From NCBI GenBank assembly GCA_002437435.1, contig DJPV01000065.1:17922-30305 (forward strand): a DNA stretch of 12,384 nucleotides, given 5' to 3'. This DNA comes from Lachnospiraceae bacterium UBA6403 (GTDB lineage Bacteria; Bacillota; Clostridia; Lachnospirales; Lachnospiraceae). Below the pieces are notes generated by a model that did no database searches, was not told the origin of the DNA, and saw nothing but the letters and a program-made list of their open reading frames with translations. Shown here piece after piece: positions 7,103 through 12,384 of the stretch. A program made the position numbers and the translations under genes. Numbering within the stretch: position 1 is the first letter of the stretch; every line of letters starts with the position of its first letter.

Positions 7103-8593
7103 TTATCTGGAAAAGTCATCATAAAAAGATTCAACCAAAGCACAGTCCATGATAAGAACATAGAACACATTTCCATAGTAACGGTTTTCTACAATTCTTC
7201 CATGATCAAGAACAGGGCGGTAGATTCCATCTTTTTTTGCAAAATGGAATCTTACATAATCATTATTTCCACTGGTCTTTGCATCAACCTGTTTCCAGAT
7301 ACTGGTCTCCACAGAATCTCGTTCATCCGGGTGAATAAGATTCCTGAATCGCTGCCCTGTATAATCCAGAAAAAAAACTTCAAAATCCTTGCAGCCTGCA
7401 AACTTAATCAATTCACGATTTGCAAATAAAATACGATCATCCTGCGCATCTGATAAGCTCCGAAACATCGTCACAATCCTTCGGATATTCTGCGTACCCA
7501 AGAGAAATATAAAAAGGATGCTCTTCACCATTATATGTTATATGCCGTGGCTTAAGGGTAAAACTCTCTATTTTACTCTTTGCCTCTTCTTCTGTTGTTC
7601 CGATCAAGATAACAGAAAACTCATTCCCGCCATTTATGCATAGAATGGCATTTACGCCAAAACTATCTTTCATGTCCTGTGCAAGACTTTTCAGTGCAGC
7701 ATCACCAACGACGTGTCCATACATGTCATTTATAAATTTAAAATCATCAATATCCATCTGTGCACCCAGACAATGAATACAATGATCGTCCTGTATCACC
7801 TTTTTAAGCTGCTCATCAAAGCCTTTGCGGTTCAAAAGACTGGTTAACGGATCTGTTATCGCCAGTTTTTTAATATTTCACGATGTCTCTCAACCACAAG
7901 AACGATCACTGTTAATCCCATTAAAAGCAAAATAATACGAATTCCAAAAACGAGCTGCGGGAGTATATTCCATCCGTGACTCCAGCCATCAGTTGGCATT
8001 ACCTCTAAGCCAAATGTGCTGCCACAAAATTCAAACTCAAATGTAATCGGCTCCTTCAAAATATTACCTGATGACGATACCACCTCTGTACCATTCGAAA
8101 AGGGAGAAACTGTCTTTGTCAGACAGTAATCATAACCAAATTGGGTAAGTGCCTGAACCGATTTCTCAAATACCTCCGGAACACGGATAATTACAATAGC
8201 GAATCCCCAGAACGCAGAGGTTTCATCCCGGCACTCCAGATATACGGAATTTCTGATTGCAATGCCCCGGCCTCCCTGTTTTAAGTCAAATGATCCCTAC
8301 ATAGTAACTATATTTTTATCTCTCCCGTAACGGCATATCTCTCCACGGCTTTCGTCATGGATTAAATCTATCTTTCCCGCTTCATTTCCCGCCTCCGGAT
8401 ATATATCTGTAACAACAACCATCAGGTGCAACCTGTATGCATAGGTTGTGGCATTAAGTTCTGTGACAACCCGAACCTGTTTTAAATTCGTTCTGTATGA
8501 ATGATATAAAACTGCTGCCTAGTCCAGACAACCTGCCAGGAAAATGAGAACCGGCAATATGAGCTTTTTGTTATGGATTTTCTGTGAATGCAT
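7103..8593 (-). pseudogene. Broken CHASE-TM-GGDEF-PAS signalling protein gene
   Basis: Remains of a membrane-bound diguanylate-cyclase-type sensor. From ATG 8593 the frame gives an N-terminal helix (KLILPVLIFLAG), then a TAG at 8519-8521. Reading on, a CHASE domain is clear (VTDIYPEAGNEAGKIDLI, LKQGGRGIAIRN, FWGFAIVIIRVP), with a second in-frame TAG at 8297-8299. A transmembrane helix follows near 7890-7960. A run of six A (7866-7871) where seven are needed shifts the frame at VERHREILK|KLAITDPLT. The next frame has the GGDEF domain (MDIDDFKFINDMYGH), but with GGNEF (7617-7631) instead of GGDEF. It stops at 7437 right after SELIRCA. A third frame encodes a PAS domain (RILFANRELIKFAG, FRNLIHPDERDSVE, GRIVENRYYGNVFYVLIMD) ending at 7103. 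About 50 residues seem missing inside the CHASE domain (after TTYAYRLHL) and again between GGDEF and PAS. A promoter and a terminator remain, so it may still be transcribed. Confidence 0.88.
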
Positions 8594-8651
8594 AGCTTGT
8601 CATCTCTCCTTGTTCTAAATTCAACTAAACAAATTCCTGTAAATTGCACAT

Positions 8652-8680
8652 ATTCTATCGCATTCTTTCATTTTTGACAA
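8652..8680 (-). promoter_or_regulatory. Promoter of the decayed CHASE-GGDEF-PAS gene
   Basis: On the minus strand TTGTCA (8675-8680), a 17-base spacer and TAGAAT (8652-8657) each match the sigma-A consensus at five of six positions. An AGGAGA ribosome binding site follows at 8605-8610, about 12 bases before ATG 8593. The -35 box overlaps a plus-strand TTGACA (8674-8679). Confidence 0.6.
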
Positions 8681-8698
8681 GCCGCCCATTGTGGGATA

Positions 8699-8727
8699 TT
8701 CCTTTTTTTGTAAAATGGGATTATAAT
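8699..8727 (+). promoter_or_regulatory. Likely promoter of the AEC permease gene
   Basis: A perfect TATAAT lies at 8722-8727, 25 bases before the start codon, giving a very short leader. The -35 region 17 bases upstream (TTCCTT, 8699-8704) is poor. A consensus TTGACA at 8674-8679 would instead need TATTCC (8697-8702) as its -10. A GAGG ribosome binding site precedes ATG 8753 by 8 bases. Confidence 0.45.
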
Positions 8728-8752
8728 ACAGGAACGAAAAGAGGTAATCAAT

Positions 8753-9688
8753 ATGCAGATAAGTATAATTTTGCTCGGAAAACTTGTTAACTTTTTTATT
8801 ATGATCCTGCTTGGTTTTATTCTTGTCAACAAACATATATTAAATGCTTCTGACAGCAGAATCCTGTCTGTCATTGTGGTATATCTGGTGATGCCCTGCG
8901 CCATAATAAATTCATTTGAAATTGGTTTTACAAAAGAAAAACTGCAGGGACTATTATTTTCCGCTCTTCTTGCAACCATTATACATATTCTTCTATTGAT
9001 TTTTATAAATATCGGAAGAAAACTCTGGCACTGGAATACAGTTGAATGTGCCACTGTCATGTATTCCAACTCGGGAAATATGATAATCCCACTTGTAAAT
9101 GCTATGCTGGGTACCGACTATGTACTGTATTCATGTGCATTTATGTCTGTACAGCTGATATTTCTCTGGACACACTGCAACACCATGCTCGCAGAAAAGC
9201 CACATATGGAATGGAAAAAGATAATAACTAATATAAATGTAATAGCCATAATAGCCGGACTCCTGCTCTTTTTCTGCCAGATAAAACTGCCATCTGTCAT
9301 ACTCACACCGATAAAAGACATCGGAAATATGCTTGCACCTCTCAGCATGATAGTAACTGGCATGCTGATGGCTGATTCGCCGATCCGCGTCAGTCTGAAA
9401 AACGCAAAGCTATACCTTTTCTCTGCCATCAGACTCGTTATCTGGCCTGCTGTTTTACTGCTTATAATGTATGTGAGTCATGTATATACCCTTATTTCAG
9501 AAGGAAGGACTTTACTCCTTATAGTATACCTTGCCTCTATCACACCATCCGCTTCAACAATCACCCAGATGGCTCAGGTATATAACAAAGATGCTGCATA
9601 CTCCGGTCTTTTAAATGTATTTACTACCTTGTTCTGTATCATAACCATGCCTTTGGCTGTCATATTGTTTTCATGGCTGATTCTTTAA
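8753..9688 (+). CDS. AEC (auxin efflux carrier) family permease
   Basis: A 311-residue integral membrane transporter of the AEC/PIN superfamily. Bacterial members move small organic anions such as malate or malonate; the substrate here cannot be told. About ten hydrophobic segments form two halves of five, separated by a short basic loop (EWKKI). Family features: the N-terminal LLGFILVNKHIL with VYLVMPCAIINSFE, the SNSGNMIIPLV signature near residues 103-113, and the second-half motifs APLSMIVTGMLMAD and TPSASTITQMAQVY. Length fits the family (300-320). ATG 8753 is preceded by GAGG at 8 bases. It is divergent from the decayed signalling gene and has no plus-strand partner downstream. I see no clear terminator after it. 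Confidence 0.9.
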   Translation: MQISIILLGKLVNFFIMILLGFILVNKHILNASDSRILSVIVVYLVMPCAIINSFEIGFTKEKLQGLLFSALLATIIHILLLIFINIGRKLWHWNTVECATVMYSNSGNMIIPLVNAMLGTDYVLYSCAFMSVQLIFLWTHCNTMLAEKPHMEWKKIITNINVIAIIAGLLLFFCQIKLPSVILTPIKDIGNMLAPLSMIVTGMLMADSPIRVSLKNAKLYLFSAIRLVIWPAVLLLIMYVSHVYTLISEGRTLLLIVYLASITPSASTITQMAQVYNKDAAYSGLLNVFTTLFCIITMPLAVILFSWLIL

Positions 9689-9767
9689 GGACATTTCTTC
9701 TGCCACACATGTTAATCCGGTTTTCATAGGCATCCTTTTGAAATACATAATCCGTTGCCGGAGTACT

Positions 9768-9926
9768 TCATAAAAAATTTCTCCAGTCAATATACTCTCC
9801 CTGTTCCTTATCCACCAGAAGTCTGAGATAATCCTTTTTCATCATTTCAAGATTCACTCCTCCGGTTCCTCTTGCAGCCTCAATAAGACCTGCTGCTTTT
9901 AACTGCTGCAATATTTTTTATATCAT
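9768..9926 (-). pseudogene. Remnant of a possible Rrf2-like winged-helix regulator
   Basis: A minus-strand frame from 9926 reads MI, an in-frame TAA (9918-9920), then KILQQLKAAGLIEAARGTGG and about 28 more residues before TGA at 9768. The ILxxLKxAGLIxxxRGxGG pattern resembles the recognition-helix and wing region of Rrf2-family regulators, with the stop sitting where an Arg is usual (MIRKIL). The residues after GTGG (DYLRLLVDKEQGEYIDW) are not typical of that family. In the same frame beyond the TGA, protein-like sequence continues (TPATDYVFQKDAYENRIN), so the stretch down to about 9690 may also be decayed coding DNA. Family assignment is tentative. Confidence 0.35.
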
Positions 9927-9953
9927 ACTTTATTTATAAATTTCTTGTATGCA

Positions 9954-10211
9954 TTATTTTACCTCATGCCCGGTTACTACTTCAAAGTGATATTTTGCAA
10001 TTCCAAGATCAATCTTAGAATAAAATCCTCCAAGATCTTTTGCTGTAACGTTTCCATTTTTCAGTTCAAAAAGAAACTTCTGCTGATTTATAGCAGTAGG
10101 TGCAAGGCTTACAGCTTCCATACCTCTGTCAAGCCATTCTGTACTCTGATCTGCCTTTCCAAGTTCCGCTATACTCTTACTTTTATGTGGAACGCCCTGT
10201 GCCTCGCCATA
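9954..10211 (-). pseudogene. C-terminal remnant of a TM1586-type nitroreductase
   Basis: A minus-strand frame without a start encodes about 85 residues ending at TAA 9954-9956: YGEAQGVPHKSK, then EWLDRGMEAVSLAPTAINQQ, KFLFELKNGNVTAKD and DLGIAKYHFE. This order is characteristic of the C-terminal half of the putative TM1586-like nitroreductase family (FMN enzymes). The N-terminal half is absent: upstream of about 10211 the sequence switches to the promoter of the small-toxin cassette, and nothing nitroreductase-like is visible beyond the cassette. It is therefore a non-functional fragment. Confidence 0.75.
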
Positions 10212-10218
10212 TCTCCTC

Positions 10219-10247
10219 TTGATTTTCGAACAAATGTTTGATATAAT
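10219..10247 (+). promoter_or_regulatory. SOS-type promoter of the 34-residue peptide gene
   Basis: TTGATT (10219-10224), a 17-base spacer and TATAAT (10242-10247) form a near-consensus sigma-A promoter. The spacer is almost filled by a LexA-type box, so LexA binding would block RNA polymerase. The predicted transcript starts near 10254, at GGTGCTACC. Confidence 0.8.
10227..10240 (+). promoter_or_regulatory. LexA (DinR) operator
   Basis: CGAACAAATGTTTG fits the Gram-positive SOS box consensus CGAACRNRYGTTYC at 13 of 14 positions and contains the dyad GAAC-N4-GTTT. It lies exactly between the -35 and -10 boxes of the peptide promoter, the usual place for a LexA-repressed operator. I saw no second full SOS box in the window, though I did not scan exhaustively. 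Confidence 0.75.
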
Positions 10248-10253
10248 ATATTT

Positions 10254-10284
10254 GGTGCTACCCTATTCGGTAGGCGGTTAGCCT
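10254..10284 (+). repeat. Left arm of the inverted repeat at the 5' end of the toxin transcript
   Basis: GGTGCTACC (10254-10262) and CGGTTAGCCT (10275-10284) are repeated in inverted orientation at 10513-10537. The segment between them, CTATTCGGTAG (10263-10273), is also found as a near-direct repeat, CTATCGGTAG, at 10524-10533. In RNA, GCTACC and GGTAG can pair to form a 5' stem-loop with the loop CTATTC. Confidence 0.75.
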
Positions 10285-10288
10285 TCTC

Positions 10289-10308
10289 CACAGGAGTTAT
10301 AGCCTGTG
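10289..10308 (+). other. Leader hairpin of the toxin mRNA
   Basis: CACAGG (10289-10294) and CCTGTG (10303-10308) form a perfect 6-bp stem with an 8-base loop. With the 5' stem-loop it makes a structured leader of about 100 bases ahead of the peptide start codon, as is common where translation of a small toxin is tightly restrained. Confidence 0.5.
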
Positions 10309-10356
10309 TTTACATAGAAATCCATTTATGGAAATCTGTTGAGGAGGTTCGTGTTT

Positions 10357-10461
10357 ATGCTTACAACGGAGCTTTTTATAGCCATTATCAGCTTATGTAT
10401 TACTTGCTTTGCTCTTGGTTATACCGTTGGTTCTAAGAGCAACGATAAGACACAAAAATAA
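10357..10461 (+). CDS. 34-residue single-helix membrane peptide, probable SOS-induced type I toxin
   Basis: The frame encodes 34 residues: a short polar start (MLTTE), one hydrophobic helix (about residues 6-25, LFIAIISLCITCFALGYTVG) and a charged tail (SKSNDKTQK). Size and layout match membrane-acting type I toxins such as TisB (29 residues) and Fst (33 residues), though I see no sequence kinship with either and do not recognise a named family. A very strong ribosome binding site, GAGGAGG (10341-10347), is 9 bases from the ATG; a GTG at 10351 is in frame but too close to it. Upstream is a LexA-controlled promoter and a structured leader; downstream is a bidirectional terminator and an opposing promoter. 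Expected role (inference): depolarising or arresting the cell after DNA damage when the antitoxin RNA is outpaced. A non-toxic SOS membrane peptide remains possible. Confidence 0.75.
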   Translation: MLTTELFIAIISLCITCFALGYTVGSKSNDKTQK

Positions 10462-10489
10462 CCGCCCTGGTCTGGTAAACTTTGGCGGT
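10461..10489. terminator. Bidirectional terminator shared by toxin mRNA and antisense RNA
   Basis: ACCGCC (10461-10466) and GGCGGT (10484-10489) pair around a 17-base loop, beginning at the last base of the toxin stop codon. Minus-strand RNA continues TTATTTTTG, a good U-tract. Plus-strand RNA continues CATTTTG, a weaker one. A small extra hairpin (GTCA/TGAC, 10488-10498) follows. The arrangement resembles the common terminator of Fst/par loci. Confidence 0.7.
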
Positions 10490-10512
10490 CATTTTGACTA
10501 AACAATAATATC

Positions 10513-10537
10513 AGGCTAACCGTCTATCGGTAGCACC
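10513..10537 (-). repeat. Right arm of the inverted repeat at the 5' end of the antisense RNA
   Basis: AGGCTAACCG (10513-10522) and GGTAGCACC (10529-10537) are the reverse complement of the blocks at 10275-10284 and 10254-10262. As a result both convergent transcripts begin with GGTGCTACC and have CGGTTAGCCT shortly after. The arms could also be read as terminal inverted repeats of a small mobile cassette, but I found no clear target-site duplication. Confidence 0.75.
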
Positions 10538-10545
10538 TTGTTGTC

Positions 10546-10577
10546 ATTATACTATCATTTAACCAACTTTATGTCAA
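10546..10577 (-). promoter_or_regulatory. Promoter of the putative antitoxin RNA
   Basis: On the minus strand TTGACA (10572-10577) and TATAAT (10546-10551) are both perfect consensus hexamers, but 20 bases apart rather than 17. There is no LexA box here, so the RNA would be made without SOS induction. The long spacer may tune the promoter down or call for an activator. Confidence 0.5.
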
Positions 10578-10747
10578 ACTTATATTCTGTCTTTGATTGC
10601 ATCTTCGCGTTCTATTGCTTGATTTTTATAACTTTTATTATGCAAAATTCACTCAGAAGTACTATAACCATTAAAGTTTATATTGCATGAAGTTACTATT
10701 ATGTACAATCCGATTAATATTTATTTTTCCTATGTATATTTTTCATT

Positions 10748-11692
10748 TCAAACTTCTTCGTCTTCATCGTTTTCTTCATCCGGTTGAATCTCACAAACAA
10801 ACTCAATATTTCTTTTGCCGAATACATCTGTCAGATAAGCAATCTCTTCTTCACCAATTATAAAAAACGACCACTTATTTTCACTGACAGTTATTTTCTC
10901 CCGCTCTGTTGTCGTTACCTCCAACGTGATAACGTGCAAACCATCTTTCACTGTTTCAAACAGTCTTGCCATTTGTACCTTTGTCAAATCCAGTGCAGTC
11001 AACTTTCCACCATATACAGAAACAAGAAAGCTCTTTGTCAAATAAATTCTAAAATTGTTTAACCAGAGAGCTTCCGACTGATTACACTCTTCGTCAATCT
11101 GCTCTGCCAACGGATGTCTGTATTTTCCAATCGCACGCATCTGTGTTAATACAAACAGAAATCCAACTAACATTAAGATTCCTCCGATATCCAGATTCGC
11201 AAAATATCCTTCCTTGAGTATTTCTCCATAGGTAAGCTTCGTCATACATATATAAATAAATTTGTGATTGATATACTCACTTACTATTTTTTTAACGTTC
11301 TCGTCAGTCACAACCTTCGTCATGCCTTCCACTCTTGCCGTACCGTTTTCTTCCACTCTCTGCTTCAAATCTGCAAACTGTTCCGGTTGCATCCCTACAA
11401 TATAACTTCCCTCTGCCGTTGTTACAAGGTAATATCCTTCATATTTATTTTCCGCCAACTTCTCCGGTACCCGGATAATATCAATATATACTGTCTGATT
11501 CCCAGGATTGGATTCTTCCTGTAATACCTGTTCAAATGGTCGGATATACTCCATCTTTCTCTTTGTCTGAATCAATCCAAATCCCACTAAAAATATCCCT
11601 ATCAATAAGAGTATCATTCCGATTGTTCGCCCTATTTGATTTAATTTGTATTCTTCCTTTATATGCTTATTCGTATATTTCACGTCATGCAT
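10748..11692 (-). CDS. Unrecognised two-helix membrane protein
   Basis: A 314-residue protein whose function I do not recognise. Helix 1 spans about residues 22-42 and helix 2 about 168-186. Between them is a domain of about 125 residues, probably outside the cell (YYLVTTAEGSYIVGMQPEQF, then VEGMTKVVTDENVKKIV). After helix 2 comes a cytoplasmic beta-rich domain of about 120 residues (FLVSVYGGKLTALDLTKV, EREKITVSENKWSFFIIG), which recalls bacterial PH-like folds, and an acidic tail (PDEENDEDEEV). The start is uncertain: AGGGGG touches ATG 11692 with no spacer, while the GTG at 11683 (codon 4) is 9 bases from it and may be the true start, giving 311 residues. It lies 64 bases downstream of the HIT gene on the same strand. 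No clear terminator follows. Confidence 0.8.
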   Translation of the reverse strand: MHDVKYTNKHIKEEYKLNQIGRTIGMILLLIGIFLVGFGLIQTKRKMEYIRPFEQVLQEESNPGNQTVYIDIIRVPEKLAENKYEGYYLVTTAEGSYIVGMQPEQFADLKQRVEENGTARVEGMTKVVTDENVKKIVSEYINHKFIYICMTKLTYGEILKEGYFANLDIGGILMLVGFLFVLTQMRAIGKYRHPLAEQIDEECNQSEALWLNNFRIYLTKSFLVSVYGGKLTALDLTKVQMARLFETVKDGLHVITLEVTTTEREKITVSENKWSFFIIGEEEIAYLTDVFGKRNIEFVCEIQPDEENDEDEEV

Positions 11693-11756
11693 CCCCCTAC
11701 ACTTGATTTTATCGCTATTCCTATCCTTGAATGATTATTAAATTTTTCTAACCCTT

Positions 11757-12158
11757 TCATCTTCCATGCAACATCTCTGATATTCTTTTTGTCTTTTCTG
11801 TATTTCTGTTTTTTCTTTCTTCTCCACATGTCCATCCAAATCCATCCCCTGAATATCTTGGAAAAATATGCAGATGATAATGCCCCACATCATTAAAGCT
11901 CCCACCATTTTGCATAATACTATATCCATCTGGCTTATAAATTTCCTTTAATGCAGATACAATTTTCTTTGATATTATCATCAAATGTGAAAGTGTTTCA
12001 TCTGGAATTTCATCCACATCCAAATAATGTTCCTTAGGGATAAGCAATACATGCCCTTCATTAATTGGCTCTATATCCATAAATGCCATTACTAACTCAT
12101 CTTCATAAACTATGTCTGTCACCAGATTTTCTCTATTACAAAATATACAGTTTTTCAT
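11757..12158 (-). CDS. HIT (histidine triad) family nucleotide-binding hydrolase
   Basis: A 133-residue cytoplasmic protein of the HIT superfamily, which hydrolyses or transfers nucleotides from dinucleoside or nucleoside-amidate substrates; the substrate here is unknown. The CIFC pair (Cys4, Cys7) matches the zinc-binding N-terminus found in many members. Then come IVYEDELVMAFMDIEPINEGHVLLIPKEHY and the catalytic triad GHYHLHIFPR (near residues 93-102), preceded by QNGGSFNDV. The C-terminal part (GWTCGEERKNRNTEKTKRI) is charged and less typical. AAGGAGG lies 5 bases before ATG 12158, a strong ribosome binding site. It follows a small membrane protein gene by 49 bases. Confidence 0.92.
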   Translation of the reverse strand: MKNCIFCNRENLVTDIVYEDELVMAFMDIEPINEGHVLLIPKEHYLDVDEIPDETLSHLMIISKKIVSALKEIYKPDGYSIMQNGGSFNDVGHYHLHIFPRYSGDGFGWTCGEERKNRNTEKTKRISEMLHGR

Positions 12159-12207
12159 CTTTCCCTCCTTATGATTAATTTCGTTACTAATTTCAATTTA
12201 ACCAATA

Positions 12208-12384
12208 TCATTTTGCGTTTTTATACGAAAGCAGAATATGGCTTGGTGCAAACAATATTGCTGCGATAAGCAAAAGAATTGACCGGCTCATAATTCCACT
12301 AAACAAGAACAAAACTGAAGGAATAACAGATAGCGCCAGTGCTCTGAATATGCTACTCTTCTTAAAGCAAATTATCCAAATTGC
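12208..12384 (-). CDS. C-terminus of a small membrane protein (5' end outside window)
   Basis: The last 58 codons of a minus-strand frame entering from the right edge and ending at TGA 12208-12210. The sequence shows a basic loop (CFKKSS), then two hydrophobic segments (ALALSVIPSVLFLFSGIM and ILLLIAAILFAPSHILL) and the basic end SYKNAK. This hairpin-plus-SYKN pattern resembles small uncharacterised membrane proteins common in Clostridia. No function can be given from the visible part. Confidence 0.6.
   Translation of the reverse strand, partial: AIWIICFKKSSIFRALALSVIPSVLFLFSGIMSRSILLLIAAILFAPSHILLSYKNAK

Larger units (their letters stand above)
10452..10539 (-). ncRNA. Putative antitoxin antisense RNA
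   Basis: A promoter on the minus strand (10546-10577) would start an RNA near 10539 that reads AAGGTGCTACCGATAGACGG and onward and ends after the shared hairpin at the T5 run near 10452-10458, about 85-90 bases long. It is fully complementary to the 3' end of the toxin mRNA, including the terminator hairpin. Through the repeated CTAT(T)CGGTAG block it can also pair with the toxin leader at 10263-10273. Its own 5' end can fold into a stem with the loop AUAGA, complementary in part (CUAU) to the loop of the toxin leader. The RNA is predicted from sequence only. Confidence 0.6.

Noticed and set aside
7866..7871. A6 run as a programmed slippage site rescuing the sensor gene
   Set aside because: Slippage would restore the GGDEF frame, but the two upstream amber stops and the downstream frame break remain, so simple decay explains it better.
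8297..8521. Two TAG stops read as an amino acid (pyrrolysine or suppression)
   Set aside because: Both internal stops are TAG, but the same gene also has frameshifts and apparent deletions. Other genes here use normal stops, and no recoding signal was seen.
8668..9069. Minus-strand open frame of 133 residues
   Set aside because: It is antisense to the start of the AEC permease, whose plus-strand frame has clear family motifs and a ribosome binding site.
9945..10241. Plus-strand open frame of 98 residues
   Set aside because: It is antisense to the nitroreductase remnant, has no ribosome binding site, and reads as Cys/Phe/Ser-rich nonsense typical of a complementary-strand shadow.
10254..10537. 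MITE-like transposon with terminal inverted repeats
   Set aside because: The arms are imperfect and coincide with predicted transcription starts, there is no evident target-site duplication, and promoters lie outside the arms. RNA regulation explains the repeats better, though mobility of the whole cassette is not excluded.

Overview
The window looks like chromosomal DNA of a gut or rumen Lachnospiraceae (Roseburia, Butyrivibrio or Coprococcus type). This rests on three things: a family 3 beta-glucosidase with the circularly permuted domain order known from Ruminococcus and Butyrivibrio, a wall-anchored Gram-positive surface protein with a C-terminal sorting signal, and a CHASE-GGDEF-PAS signalling gene of a kind I associate with this group. 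The genus is inference. No rRNA, tRNA, CRISPR array or intact transposase was seen.

Left part (1-6990), all on the minus strand: a YibE/F membrane protein gene lies 30 bases upstream of a secreted, wall-anchored metallophosphatase, apparently one operon. Two hairpins follow it, then the 3'-truncated permuted GH3 glucosidase. The 308-base gap upstream of the YibE/F gene holds a strong minus-strand terminator, a consensus -10 box and three spaced copies of a GCAGGCA-type repeat.

Middle (7103-9688): a decayed CHASE-TM-GGDEF-PAS gene (minus strand) carries two in-frame amber stops, a frameshift in an A6 run, a GGNEF site and probably two internal deletions. It is divergent from an intact AEC-family permease (plus strand).

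Right part (9689-12384), more AT-rich: remnants of a possible winged-helix regulator and of a nitroreductase, both on the minus strand. Next comes a compact cassette of about 360 bases (10219-10577), the most interesting item here. A near-consensus promoter with a LexA-type SOS box in its spacer drives a 34-residue single-helix membrane peptide. Facing it is a second promoter that would make a short antisense RNA. Both predicted RNAs begin with the same GGTGCTACC sequence, share a bidirectional terminator, and contain a short repeat that makes the antisense RNA complementary to the toxin 5' leader. This is the layout of a type I toxin-antitoxin locus under SOS control, analogous to TisB in regulation and to Fst/par in convergent layout. 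Beyond it are an unrecognised two-helix membrane protein, a HIT-family protein and the C-terminus of a small membrane protein, all on the minus strand.
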